This document shows, piece by piece, positions 35,214 through 46,831 of a DNA stretch of 64,000 nucleotides. The first letter of the stretch is position 1; every line of letters begins with the position of its first letter. Made by a program: the position numbers and the translations under genes. Source of the stretch: Cryptomeria japonica (Eukaryota > Streptophyta > Pinopsida > Cupressales > Cupressaceae); assembly GCF_030272615.1 (NCBI RefSeq), contig NC_081410.1, positions 222,325,415-222,389,414 on the forward strand, read 5' to 3'. The notes beneath the pieces are model-generated. The model worked only from the letters and a program-made list of their open reading frames with translations, had not been told where the DNA came from and did no database searches.

Positions 35214-36288
35214 CTAGATACGTAACTGGTGCATTCCCATCTGCAAATTGTTCTTCAGTTTTTCTGACCCATCTCTGGGTATGATCTTGTCAGATTTCAT
35301 TAACCTTCTCTTTCCCTTTCTCATTTGATCCTCCATTACCAAGTGGTGGATTTTTGCTTCTACAGAATTTAGCAATATGTCCAACCTTATTATACGCATA
35401 ACATGTAACATTGTTCCTTTGAATTTCCTTTCTAAAACTGGTATAATTGCTTGACCTACACTAATTAGCCATATGTCCAAATTTTCCACATGCATAGCAT
35501 TTAATATTCATTCTACAATCTTTTATCTTATGACCATACTTATTACATTTAGAACATTGATCGAGAGTAGAATCAGGGTTCTAATTTGCTCTGTTTCTAA
35601 ATTGCCTAGCAATGTGACCAAATCTATTGCAAACAAAACATCTACTATTAAATTTATAAGCATTGAAATTCCTTACCGGTGCCTTATGGTTTTTATCTTC
35701 ATTAGCAATACGGGAACTCTATCCTTGCTCAAATCAAAGTCCACTGGAATCTCCATTCTACCTTTGTCTCTTTAACAACTCATCTACTTGTGCTAAACTA
35801 ATCTTGAATTTTTTTTTATACTCACTTGCAGTAGTTAGATCATCTCTTAAAATTATCATTTGTCTCTCAAGATCTTATTCATTACTCTGTGATTGTACTA
35901 AATCAGTTCTCAACATATCATTCTCATGAACCAACCTACCACATTCTTCAAATTTTTTCTTCAAAGATACAACAATATTTTCTTCCTTTTTCTTTTGGTC
36001 CTCAATCTCTTTAGACATTCTCATGGTTATAACTTGCATTTCATTTTTCATGACCATGTTCTCCTGACTCGGCTTCTAACATTGTTCCTTAAGTGCATCT
36101 TTCTCTTCATCATCCTAATTTTGAAAAAGTTCCTTCCTCCTAGCTTGAAAAAATGACATCCTCTCTTGTAGGACAAGAATGAATTACTAAGAAGAATTTA
36201 ATTCATTTTGTAACTTCAAGCTCTTTAACCTTTCAGCATCATAATCTTCAAGTGTCATCTCAAGTTTTTTTTCCAAACCCATATCCAT
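35214..36288 (-). pseudogene. Element F ORF1: coiled coil with four CCHC knuckles
   Basis: From ATG 36288 (MDMGLEKKLEMTLEDYDAER) the first half is a Lys/Glu-rich coiled coil, followed by four knuckle positions near 35640-35350. They read CFVCNRFGHIARQF (last Cys lost), CSKCNKYGHKIKDC (intact), CYACGKFGHMAN with a stop before the last Cys, and CYAYNKVGHIAKFC (second Cys to Tyr). A Trp-containing RWVRKTEEQF segment ends the protein. Several TAG stops interrupt it. Knuckle proteins of this type bind RNA in retroelements. ORF1 of L and M has the same layout. Confidence 0.75.
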
Positions 36289-36341
36289 GGATTTCGGATT
36301 CAGGATCTTCCTCAAGCTGTTAAACTTCCTTCAAGGCACAA

Positions 36342-36354
36342 GGCTCTGATACCA
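36342..36354 (-). other. Primer binding site of element F
   Basis: On the minus strand TGGTATCAGAGCC follows the LTR end CCAACA after two bases. It is the exact initiator methionine tRNA type site used by plant copia elements. Confidence 0.88.
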
Positions 36355-36356
36355 AT

Positions 36357-37306
36357 TGTTGGAATCCAATAAAACTGAGAGGGGGGGTTGAATCAGTGTT
36401 ATACCAAAATTATCAATTTTAGCCTTATTAAAACATGCATACACCAATCAGTATACCGGTATATACAGAATTGAAAGAAGTAAAGAAACCAATAAGCCAA
36501 TCACATAAATGAACACCATAATAGATAGAATTATACATGGAAAAACCATGGTGGGATTTGTGACCCACAATATCAATTCACTGGTCATATGAATAGATAT
36601 TACCAAATATAAGGGGCTTGCACTTGCAGGAAGGCTTACAGCCTAGAGCACACTGCCCAATCACAAAAGGAGCCTCACTAACTACATACAAAACCAAACT
36701 ATAATACAGAGAAGTGTTGAACTGCAAAAGATAGCATCTCCTATGCCTCAATACAGTTTCGGTTAAGCTTTGTATGTTCTAGTTTGAGACCCTAAACCCT
36801 TTACCATAATACCCCTTTACACAAATATCCTCACATACATGATCTCTCAGATATATTTCCCATCTAATTCATTATTTCCTTACTAATACATATCTGCATC
36901 ATATCACATCCATTTCTATACCATTTCCAATATCAAATGATCTAATCTAATTGACCTATATACCCTATATAATTTATCATGTCTTATGTTAGCTTACAAG
37001 GATAATTACAATATCAATATACATGTCAGGTAGATAACATAAATACATGAATATCAAAAACAATTATCAATGTCGAATCCAAGAGATGTCGTCATCTAAT
37101 ACCAATAACCTTATTTTAAACCAGGTTGTTCTGCATTGTCGGTAACCAAAGAAATCCTTTCATCATGTTTGTGTCGGTGTCAGTGTAGTGTTTGTGAAGT
37201 GCCTGTCGGTACACAACTGAACCAAAACATGAAGCCAGAATAAGATACCATGTTTCCATCAATGACAACATAGTGAAACCAACCAATTGAGTGTCAATTT
37301 CCAACA
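36357..37306 (-). repeat. 5' LTR of element F
   Basis: 950 bp. On the minus strand it starts TGTTGGAAATTGACACTC, has TTGTCATTGATGGAAAC near the start, and ends with TTCAACCCCCCCTCTCAG and GGATTCCAACA. Confidence 0.85.
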
Positions 37307-37311
37307 TATTT

Positions 37312-38725
37312 AGGGTACCTTTGCCTCTTATCTTGATGGAGGGGTTTGTTAGGATAACCGGTGAACAATTGAGAGGGGGCGTGAATTAGTTGTTAACAGA
37401 TTATAACGTTTAATCCATAATACAACCTTAAAAAATTAAGTACCGGTAAAGAATATATAGATGTCGGTAGGGACATACACTGGTAAATAATACAACTTAA
37501 CAATTAACCAGATAATCAATGCAAAGCAACCATACCACATAACACTATGATTTGTACGTGGAAAACCCAGAAAGGGAAAAACGATGGTGAGAAGCCTACC
37601 CACAGTCAGATGATACTTCTGCAGAAAGTATGTGTTACAATGAGGGGCCTACACTTGCAGGAAGGAACACTGCCTAGAATGTACTGCTCATTACAAAAGA
37701 GTCTCACTGACTACAGAGAGGCTACAACCATCTCAAGGTAAATGGACAACAATCCAATAGAGTGAACTGCTAGAAATAACATCTACCATGCTTTATTACA
37801 ATCTCGATTAAGCTCAGTGTCAGAGGACTAAGTCCTCTTCTGAATCCAATTCAATTACCAATGATCAACCAACACCTATGCCTAAATGATATTAAAATAT
37901 TCGCACATTATATTCCTTGACCATGACCTTTCCAATAACCATGATACTTTACAAAGAGTTTCTACCTCTTATTTATACAAACCCTAAGGCCTAAACCAAT
38001 TAGGTCGGCCACCTAAAGATAGATCATTACATGATTCCATATTACAATGATATGCCATGTCGGCTTAAGACCAAAACAATAATAACAAATCCATAAATCA
38101 TCTCGAGACATCCCAGTAACATGTAGAGTACATGCTAGCATGATACTGGTCCATAACCTAGATAGATACCAGACATATTATGGGTCCACCATGCCAAAGA
38201 AATATCTTCAAGCAGTTCAAGCACAATCAAAGAACATCTTCAGCATCTTGAACTCCATGAAGAAGTTGCACCAACACCATCTATGCATCCCGTCATGATT
38301 CCTTAATGAAAGCTCTATTGGTAAAGCCTTAAACCAGTGTCAGTAAGGGTTTACTAGAGTGTATGATAGCATCCGATTACCAAGCCAATACCAACTAACC
38401 AAAACATGCTCATGGAGCATATAATACATGAAATTAAATATATGTCACTGATCCAAACATGCCGAAAGTGTCCAACAGATAGTCTCTTCTGTCGATAACA
38501 GTAGATCTTCTACCGGTAACCAAAACTTGTATGTCGGTAACCAACCATAACATCTAGTGTTAACAACAATGACAAAACATCAATGCAACACATAATAAAT
38601 TCATCCATTATGCCAACAGAGTTATCTCCAAATCTTATTGAGCCTCTGTTCCAATCTTCAAGCTTGATAGAATTCTTTTTGTCACCGGTCATGTGATTGG
38701 AGAAACCAGTATCTACAACCCACAA
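37312..38725 (-). pseudogene. Element G protease, split by a solo LTR
   Basis: The first piece (38725-38619) reads MWVVDTGFSNHMTGDKKN with the DTG catalytic triad, then IRFGDN. After the solo LTR, 37341-37312 gives SIKIRGKGTL in the frame expected for a copia protease. Element F then interrupts. The domain would process the copia polyprotein. Confidence 0.75.
37347..38618 (-). repeat. Solo LTR inserted in the protease of element G
   Basis: 1272 bp. On the minus strand it starts TGTTGGCATAATGGATG, carries the variant TTGTCATTGTTGTTAAC, and ends CACCGGTTATCCTAACA with CCCCCTCTCAATTG just before. The flanks are GGGTT (37342-37346) and GAGTT (38619-38623), a target duplication with one mismatch. 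The coding frame of G continues across it. Confidence 0.78.
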
Positions 38726-40942
38726 GTTTCTTCTTTATGCATGTAGGGTAGTCTACACAATCAGACTCGGTCCTGCTTTGTTGTTGTCTTTCTCAACCCA
38801 AACTGGTTTGTCTTCTTTCTTTTTGTCTACTACAACTTCTTGTTCTAGTTTAACTACCGGTTTTTGATCAGGAGGTCTCTTTTTCTACTTGATTTTCCTG
38901 TGTTTTCAATTCTTTCCAATAGATCAAAACTCTTGATATTTATAACATTTTACATTGTCATTAAAAGATGCACCTTTAAAACTATTGTAGGAATCCGGTT
39001 TACATTTCCTACATTCAAAACTCCTATGACCAGATCCATTGTACTGATAACAAATAACATCTATATTTTGGAGTGCATTAAATGGATTTCTACTTGCAAA
39101 ACTTATAGGGGGTTTGCTCATCAATCTACAATCATCAACTCTATGTCCAAATTTATTACACTGGTAACAATAACCATGAAATTTGGGTACATACCAGTCT
39201 TGATGCTTTGGACCAACAAACTTTTGTCTCCCTAGATGTCTTCTTCACATGTTATGGACTTTTACGAATCCTTCATTATCAACCTTGGGCTTTCCTTTGT
39301 GATTTGCATACTGGTAGATTGAGTGTGACTTCCAGTTTTGAGCATACTGGTTCACAGTTTGAATTCGTGTACCCTCAACATAGGTCACCTTACCGATATC
39401 TTTGCTGACAATAAATGTTTGCTTCCCTTTACATTCACTTGAGGAAGTGAATTGTATCTCTTTACCAGATATGTCTTTGTTGTTTGAACTTTGTCCTTCT
39501 TCAAATCCTAAGCCACCAGTATCTTTTGAATGCTTTTGATTTCTCAACATCTTGTCTAGAGATTCAGTGCTTCCCTCATACTTCCTCATCATCTTTAGTT
39601 CATCCTTTCTCTTTTCAAGTTCCTTTCTAAGCTTTACAATTTCTTCTTCCATATTTTGATGCACCTTCTCCTTCTTCATCAAATCAGAGGATGTAACTTC
39701 ACATATCCTCTTAGCTTCTTCCAACTAGAGTTTCAAGTTTGAATTTACTTGATTGGATTCATCTAGGGATTGCTTCAAGAGATCTTTCTCTTATGCAGCA
39801 GTAAGCTTGACCTTCTTGAGTTCTCTTATTATCTTACTTAACTCTCCAAGAGCACTTATGAGCTCACCTTCTAGATCCACTAGCTTCAATATCTTCATCT
39901 TCCTCATCTTCAACAACCAATTCATCTAATTCCATAAAGAGATTAACTTCTCTTTCATTCTCATGGCAGTCATCTTTTCATGCAATATCTTCATATGTGG
40001 CATCATCACCAATGGTATATAGGTTGTTCTACTTCTAGTAGCTTATTCTTCCTTTCCGGTAGACTTTCTTCTCTTTGTCTCTACTGGTAGATCTACCAGA
40101 GCTCCTTTTCTCATCTCCATCAGTTTCACTATAGGGAGATTTTACAGCAAAGTGTCCTATTTTACCACATTTGAAGCATTTCAGTGGCAGCTTTCCTTTA
40201 TACTTACCGGATCCTCTTTTGATCTTTCTTACAAATTTTTTCACCTCAACATTTGAATCTTCACTGGATTCACCATGAGCAATTTCTACCTTTCTCTTTT
40301 TGATGGAGTTGAAAGTGACCTCTTTCTTGGAAGATACTTCACTGGTTGTCCTCATCTCATAAGCAGTTAAGGAGCCAAATAACTCATCTATTGTGAAGTT
40401 TTTCAGATCTTGGCTTCCTCTATAGTGGAGACCTTAGTATCATACTTATATAAGAGTGATCTAAGTACCTTTTTCACAATAACTTCATCATCTATTTCCT
40501 CTCCAAGTCCTCTAATGGTGTTCACAGTTTCATCTACCCTATGAAGATAATCTGCAATCTTTTCTTCATAATTTATCTTCAATCGTTGAAGTTGACCTCT
40601 TAGTGATTACAGCTTGGCCTCTTTGACTTTGGCATCTCTTTCAAATAATCATTGTAATTTATCCCAAGTCTCCTTCACGGATGAGCATTGCATGACCTTA
40701 ACAAACTCATTATCTAACAGCCCACTGAGAATAGCATGTTTAGTCTTTGCATTGTTCTCATATTCCTTCTTAGCATCTAGGTCTATGGGAGGAACACTAG
40801 GGATAGTATACCCATTCTTTACAGACATCCAAACATCAAATCCTAGACAGAACAGATAGGTTTCCATTCTTCTAGACCAAAAAGAATAGTTGATTCCATC
40901 AAACATGGGGGCTTTACAGGAGGAGGACTCATTTCTTGCCAT
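38726..40942 (-). pseudogene. Element G gag: UBN2 capsid module plus a coiled-coil and multi-knuckle module
   Basis: From ATG 40942 (MARNESSSCKAPMFDGINYS) there is a UBN2-type capsid (to about 40400). A first knuckle, CFKCGKIGHFAVKS with the last Cys changed, is near 40180. After stops comes a coiled coil (39724-39560) ending in LDKMLRNQK and GLGFEEGQSS. A knuckle CYQCNKFGHRVDDC is near 39175-39130, with CYQYNGSGHRSFEC near 39030 and a broken CYKYQEF at 38940. A gag with a second nucleocapsid-like half recalls SIRE-type copia elements (my inference). The second half resembles ORF1 of the pol-less elements. Many stops and frameshifts make it a pseudogene. Confidence 0.72.
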
Positions 40943-41001
40943 TGTGTTCTTAGACCAGAATCTACCCAAGATAGAGAAAGCTTAAAACAATTGAGAACCT
41001 A

Positions 41002-41014
41002 GGCTCTAATACCA
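41002..41014 (-). other. Primer binding site of element G
   Basis: Minus strand TGGTATTAGAGCC lies two bases after the LTR end TTCAACA. It has one change from the usual TGGTATCAGAGCC. Confidence 0.8.
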
Positions 41015-41016
41015 AT

Positions 41017-42860
41017 TGTTGAACACAATGTACCACTGAGAGGGGGGTGAATCAATGGTTTCCAATATTCTAAACCTTTTCAACTTAACTCTTCATATCG
41101 GTAAGTAAATCAGACACAAGGATGATATACCGGCGAGATAAGGAAAGTGATCAAATGCAAACACCTCAAGACACACAAAACATAACACCAGATATACGAG
41201 GAAAACCCAATGTGGGAAAAACCTCGATGAGAAATTTTGTTGGAGTTTACTGCTCCAATCCATCCTCATAATGAAAAATAGTTTTTACAAATTTTAGGGC
41301 ACCAACCAAAGGAGCACCAACCCCTGCACTGAGTTCCAACTCAGTGAAATAGAATAGATTAGATTAATACAATAGTTGTAGCCTTGTTACAAATGAGTTT
41401 TGTAACTCTTGCAGTCAAAATACTTCATCAGTTCAACTCTTCTCTATGGGTTCTCATCTACTCAGTTCTCTGTCAGTTCACTATCTTTTGTTTATACCCT
41501 TACTGCCCTGATTCTATCTTGCATAACCTCCACTGGTACACTTTATTTTTTCCTTCACTTTCAGTAGCTTTCTTCCTAAATCTCCCTTGTTGTTTCACAC
41601 AATTTTCATCCCTTTTGGCATCTTGCCGGTTTCTCTAACCTTACCAGTAAAACCTCTGATAACCCTCTTACCGGTTCAACTTTTCTATCAGTTAGCTCCA
41701 ACACTTGGATGCTTTTAATCTTCTCTTTGATCACTCTTTTCTCTCTTGGTTACTCTCTCTTTACCGACATCTATCATCAACTACTTAAGTCCTCAATATG
41801 CATATTTATACTTGAATGTTCCCGCCAAAACCAATATTCAAACTAGGCACGTTAGGGTTTTTCTCCATCGAGTGAATCCATATCAAATCTAATCAGATCT
41901 AATCTCCTTGATTAATGATCTGCAGTAGATCAACCATCACCACCACTATAGAAGACATTTGTACATACTTTCCATATTTAGCAACCTACAACTTAATTTT
42001 TGGCCTTGTTATCTCAATCACCATTAATGCCTCAACTGTTTCCTTTGACCAATGAGCATGAGGATCAGATTGTCTTGCTTGATCTTCATCACCAAGAACC
42101 ATTGCAACTTGATCTACCTCAAGCCGGACTCTTCTATCATCAACTCATGATTTACGTGTTCCTCATTTAAAGTCAACCTACTCATCACCTACCATGTTGA
42201 TGGATGATTTTCCTACCACTGCATGCGTGCCACATGGACTCTATGTGTCTTCCACAGTCGCCATCCAACTCAACCAAATATTCTATGTCAGTTTGAGGTC
42301 ATTCATAAACCAAGACACACGACAAGTGTTAAGGACCTTAATAGTACATATACCCTACCGGTAGACCTTCATGCTATCTTGTCTCCTTCCTGTCGGTAGA
42401 TCAATTTGACTTGGATTACTTCTAGTTATGTGTCCATACTCCATGTGATTGAGAAACCATTCACTATGTTGGTTTGTCTTCTCCATGTTCATAGAAGATT
42501 CATACATGCTCACCGGTGGATCTCCTTATTGTTTGCAGACCGGTAATCTTCACGATTCCAACATTCCAACAGTCTCACACTGATACATTTCAATCTTCAT
42601 GTTCCATGCCAGTAGAAATTCTCCTGCTTGCTTTTGCGTACCATGAACATACCTATTGGTTGACATTTCATGTCGGTTTCCAACACTTACTTGCTGGTTA
42701 TCATCCCATACCATGCCAGTAGACATTCTCCTACTTGCTTCTACATACCAAGAACATACCTACCGGTTGACATTTCATATCGGTTTCCAACATTTACTTG
42801 TCGGTTATCATCCCATACCGGTTGACATCAATGACAACACAATGCCAACACAAAGCATAT
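41017..42860 (-). repeat. 5' LTR of element G
   Basis: About 1844 bp. On the minus strand it begins TGTTGGCATTGTGTTGTCATT and ends ATTCACCCCCCTCTCAGTGG and GTGTTCAACA. The ends agree with the LTR style of the region. The outer boundary is less certain because a second LTR-like start lies at 43251. Confidence 0.7.
42605..42818. repeat. Tandem duplication of ~107 bp inside the element G LTR
   Basis: Two adjacent copies start at CATGCCAGTAG (42605 and 42712) and share CGGTTTCCAACA and CGGTTATCATCCCATACC-like ends. They differ at about ten positions, so the duplication is old. Confidence 0.75.
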
Positions 42861-43251
42861 TCTTACTTTGTTTTACAATACTACTCAGTTCTGATATTCT
42901 GCAACATATCGTAGCACAAATCTTCACATTTCGCATGTAAAACTGCACATAATCAATCACACATACATCCTACATAACCATCGAATAGCAAAATGATCAA
43001 ATAAACCTGTCTTATATATCCACATCACCAAATTAGGTTACTACCATGTCGGCCCAAAAACCACATAACACGAAACATGAAATGTGTTACCCAAGTCATC
43101 TCAAACTATTCATCTTATCGGACCTTACTCGACTTAATAAATCTTCACTCAATCTTCCAGAATCATGAAAAATGAAGTGCAGATGCCAAAACTGATATGA
43201 GTTGCCATCAATGACAACATCTCAATATACATGCAGTGTCTCTTGCCAACA
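42861..43251 (-). repeat. LTR fragment O (minus strand), apparent host of element G
   Basis: Read from 43251 on the minus strand it starts TGTTGGCAAGAGACACTGC, followed by TGTTGTCATTGATGGCAAC, the usual LTR opening of this region. Only about 390 bases are present before G begins. The rest is presumably on the other side of G, outside the window. Confidence 0.6.
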
Positions 43252-44236
43252 TGTTGATGATTGTGATTGTTGTCATTGATGTCAACATAATGGTTGTCAT
43301 TAGTGTCAACATGTGCTCTTGTTGTTGGTAATCTGGAAGATGTGCCCCCGAAATCTTTGGTGCTCCAGAATGTGTGTTTCAGCATGGATTAGTTGAGCTA
43401 ATGGTGATCCAAATATTTTTGTTTATCAGATATGGTATTGAATGATTGAATTCATGTATATCTTGATTCAATTATTATTTTTGGTGTATTCGGAAATGAT
43501 TTTCTGGTCCAGATTAAGTCCAAAATTTGAGGATGAGTAGCAGCTTTGGTGTAGTGTAAGTCATGATTTGGGTCTGAAATTTGTAATGATTGTAACTTGT
43601 TTATCTAACCGTTGATGTATGTTGTGGTATGGTCTACTTCTCATTCATTCCCACCACTGGAATGTTTAGCGTTGACCTATTTTAGATCCATGTCTTTGCC
43701 GACTTGGAAGATTATTCTTCCTAGAAGATATTATTTATATGAGGATGATCTGATAGTGTTAGTATGAAAAAGTGCAGTATTATTATTAAAGATATGTGAT
43801 ATTTATAAGGAAGGATATGATTGTTGATGTTGTGTGAAGTGTGTTGGTATTGAGGCACCAAAAGCAATCCAGCTTTGCAGATTGTGTTACAGTGGTGGAT
43901 TACCTATATTTCTTTCTTTCTTTATCAGAGAGCCTTTTATCTGGTCAGTGAGCCCTCTTGCAATGAGCATTTTGGCAGTGAGAGAACCTTTGTAAAAGTC
44001 ACCTTAACCGGTGTTTTATATTGATAACTAACATTCTTTGTGGTTTTTCTTTTCCCTTCTTGGGTTTTTCATGTCATATTTTGTGTTCATTGTGTGATAT
44101 GTTGTATGTTTATGTTTTCATTCTATATTTATCTTAATTAATTATGTTGGTTACTCCAAATGTGCAAAAGGATAAAATAAATTGATTTAAGTTATCAATT
44201 GATTCTCCCCCCTCTCAATTGCACAAATATTCAACA
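43252..44236 (+). repeat. Solo LTR H (plus strand)
   Basis: About 985 bp from TGTTGATGATTGTG to AAATATTCAACA, with two copies of a GTTGTCATT-GTGTCAAC type motif at the start and CTCCCCCCTCTCAATTG near the end. No primer site follows (the next bases are TCCATATGAG) and no polypurine tract precedes. It is therefore a solo LTR or a rearranged end. It abuts fragment O head to head without a clear target duplication. Confidence 0.65.
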
Positions 44237-44769
44237 TCCATATGAGTCATTATCTTTACATTGATTTTTTCCTTTATATATCATCTGCAACACTTAGAAC
44301 ATCAATAGGTTAGCTAGTAGTAGATAATATGTGTAGAAGAAATTGTCATCCTTAATAATATTATTCAATGTAAATTTGGAAGGAGAAGGAAACATGTGGA
44401 GGACTACACCATGCTCTCATATCTTCCAAACACTACCAAAAATAGTACCAAACATAACAACACTAACCAAGCTCCTTAGATCAACCCAAAAATAGTACCA
44501 TGCGCAATGACACAAACCAAACTCCTTCGATCAGCCCAAAAATAGAATCGTTTAACTTACATTGGTATAAAAAAACTCAAGCTTCAATACGGATCAAAAA
44601 CATCTTGTGTCGACAACAACAAATTCAACATAAAATATCAATAGAATCATGACAACCATTCTCAACATCATCTAATACAATTCTGACACAGGTCGGACCA
44701 AGACACTAAGTAGTTAGACTCTTCACTAGAACAGTCATAAGTAGCAACATTCCACCTCTGAACCAAACT
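44237..44769. other. Unassigned DNA with a 50-bp tandem repeat
   Basis: No gene is seen. A 50-bp unit starting CCAAAAATAGTACCA is repeated at 44436 and 44486, with a partial third copy from 44536. This stretch lies between the two nested stacks and may be the oldest DNA in the window, or another decayed element. Confidence 0.6.
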
Positions 44770-45658
44770 TGTTGAGAAAATGGTGCTTCAACCTTGCATT
44801 TACATGAAGTTACTATTTATATTAAGTTTTTGTTTGAGCATGAAATGGTGCGAAATTATCCCTGAAGCTTCTTGTTGGCTAGATGAGCATGCTGGTAAAT
44901 TTTCATTGCAAGATCATAGCTAGTTTTGAAGATATTAAAGTTTCCATTTTTGGAAGGTGTGATAAAAGGTTAAAAAATAATTTTGAGGACTTTAGAGGCT
45001 CCGAAATTCCCTAAAAAGTGGCTGTAAATTGCGTAGCAGTTTACGAGATGATATATCACTTCATGATATTTCTAGCGCTTCAAATGGTTCGTCAATCAAA
45101 CACATGGTTCACAAGTTATGACCTCTTGAAATAGGAAATATAATTACATTGGACACATAAATGAGTTGTAAAAGGGAGGAACATGTGTTGATGTGTGTTT
45201 TGATACATCATAGGGCATCTAGAATGGATATAAGGTTGGCTCTACTTTATTGGGCGGTTTTGGCCAATAGTTTTGTAATACCATTGCATGATTTCGTGTA
45301 TTGTATCTCATATATATGAGGTGCGTGATATAGAGGTTGTGTGTAAGAGTCTTATGGCTACTGAGTTACCTTTGAATATCTTATTAGTGGTACTCATGTG
45401 AAGATCTTGCACTGCAAGTATATTTTAATCTATGATTGATTATTGAATAATATATTGAGTTGCTTTTCGAGTGTGCAGTTTTTCTCTTGAAAGGGTTTTC
45501 CCCATGTAAATCATTATGTTGTTGTGTTATAGTATGCATGATATTTTATTTATTTTTGTTGATTTTTTGTAACCAATGTAACGATTTGTAAAAAAAATTG
45601 CATTACCCTACTCTCAAGGTTACTGTAAGAAGTTGTTCCACTACGTAACTTCCTTACA
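44770..45658 (+). repeat. 5' LTR of element J
   Basis: It starts TGTTGAGAAAATGGTGC and ends AACTTCCTTACA, two bases before the primer site. A perfect 14-bp palindrome CTCATATATATGAG at 45307-45320 lies where a TATA box is expected. Confidence 0.75.
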
Positions 45659-45660
45659 AG

Positions 45661-45673
45661 TGGTATCAGAGCC
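45661..45673 (+). other. Primer binding site of element J
   Basis: TGGTATCAGAGCC, an exact initiator methionine tRNA type site, follows the LTR end TTACA and two bases. Confidence 0.9.
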
Positions 45674-45783
45674 TAATCACCTTTGGTTTCAAATGTGGGT
45701 TGTTGGGTTTCTTGAACTAATCTAGATTTGACTGGGAGCTTGTGCAAAACATACTTTTTGATATTGTTGAAAGAAATTTCAAA

Positions 45784-45849
45784 TGGCAAGTTTGTCAAGG
45801 AGAATAGAGGTGGAGAAATTTAATGGTAGTAATTTTTAGATGTGGAAGT
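45784..45849 (+). pseudogene. Element J gag start
   Basis: ATG at 45784 opens MASLSRRIEVEKFNGSNF, the common beginning of a plant copia gag, followed by a TAG where Gln is usual and MWK. Only 22 codons are present before element K interrupts. Confidence 0.75.
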
Positions 45850-46819
45850 TGTTGGAATCAGGGATCACTGAGAGGGGAGTGAATTAGAGATGTACCGATT
45901 AGTAGATTTTCAAACTTAACTTTAAACCACCAAAAGCAAATACTTGAAACTAAAATGCAGAAACATAAAATAAATAACCAAAAGATCATAACACCAGATT
46001 TTTACGTGGAAACCCAAATGGGAAAAACTACGGTGAGATTTTAACCTAGAATATTATCCTACTATGGACAGTAGCAAAACAATATTACAAAATTGGGAAG
46101 GCACAGGCATTCAGGCACACTGCCTAGAGCTCACTGCTTAGTTATAATAACCTGAAAGGCTACAACCCTTAAGGAAGTCTCGCTGACTTACAAGATAGTT
46201 ACAATGATGAATTACAATGAATAAACTTTGAAATAGCATCTACAATGCCTGGATGAGTTCTGATTAAGTATTGAATACACTGACTCGATCACCTTCTCTC
46301 ATCTGCTTTGTTCTGCCCTATTTTTTGTCTCAGTCAACTATCAGATCAAGAATGTGCATGTGAAACTATGCCTAAATATATTCTTTATCACCTCTTGCTC
46401 GCATATGTTCGTATCATTCACCAAAAAGATTATCCACATCATACTTGGATTCTGGCTATCACAAAATAGGTCATGCATCATGTTGTCTAGCTAGTATAAT
46501 GTGCAGTCTCATGTCATCTTGATCGGATCACAAAGGTTATGCATATCACCAAAACAATAATAAAATTATGTTTCTAAGTCATCCAAATCAACCAAAACAC
46601 TATTAATACACCACAATCACCAGAAAGCTTCAGGACCCAAAAATGTTTTGTTCTTAGACACCAGTTAACCAACTACTGGTTAACACTCGCTTCTGAATAA
46701 GAAGAATTACGATCACCAAATCAAATCTCCATGAAGAGTTACCATCAATGACAACCCTAAGACAATAATCAGCTACCAGAAACCACCAAAAACCACCAGA
46801 TAAGTTTCAATTGCCAACA
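45850..46819 (-). repeat. 3' LTR of element K
   Basis: 970 bp. On the minus strand it starts TGTTGGCAATTGAAACTT, has GTTGTCATTGATGGTAAC about 75 bases in, and ends CACTCCCCTCTCAGTG and CCTGATTCCAACA. The end resembles that of the F LTR (GGATTCCAACA), which fits membership in one family. Confidence 0.85.
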
Positions 46820-46831
46820 ATCTCCCCCTTT

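Larger units (their letters stand above)
31956..37306 (-). mobile_element. Element F: pol-less LTR element with ORF1 and ORF2
   Basis: Minus strand. The 5' LTR is 36357-37306, a primer site is at 36342-36354, ORF1 (coiled coil plus CCHC knuckles) ends at 35214, and ORF2 runs from 34858 down to 31956, where copia B interrupts it. No protease, integrase, RT or RNase H motif is seen in the 4.4 kb of internal sequence present. F itself interrupts the protease of copia G; the base after the LTR starts a candidate duplication TATTT (37307-37311) whose partner lies outside the window. Confidence 0.82.
37307..42860 (-). mobile_element. Element G: Ty1/copia retrotransposon with long gag, truncated in protease
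   Basis: Minus strand. 5' LTR 41017-42860, primer site 41002-41014, gag from 40942, a second coiled-coil and knuckle module, then the protease at 38725-38619. The protease is split by a solo LTR (37347-38618), resumes at 37312-37341 and is cut by element F at 37306. Joining the pieces restores the expected protease neighbourhood (GDN followed by IKIRGKGTL), which supports both insertions. Integrase and RT must lie left of the window. Confidence 0.82.
44770..45849 (+). mobile_element. Element J: Ty1/copia 5' end (LTR, primer site, gag start)
   Basis: An 889-bp LTR is followed by a primer site and a gag start. Element K cuts it at 45850. The LTR lacks the TTGTCATTGATG motif and the C-rich end of the others, so J belongs to a different copia lineage. 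The rest lies right of the window. Confidence 0.78.

Noticed and set aside
38864-39408. Plus-strand frames of 123 and 66 codons
   Set aside because: They are antisense to the knuckle region of the G gag.
41384-42940. Several plus-strand open frames of 60-95 codons
   Set aside because: They lie inside the minus-strand LTR of G, show no motif, and two overlap a simple 107-bp duplication.
44237-44769. Possible host gene fragment in the unassigned stretch
   Set aside because: No open frame of length, no splice-like structure that can be supported, and a short tandem repeat fills part of it.
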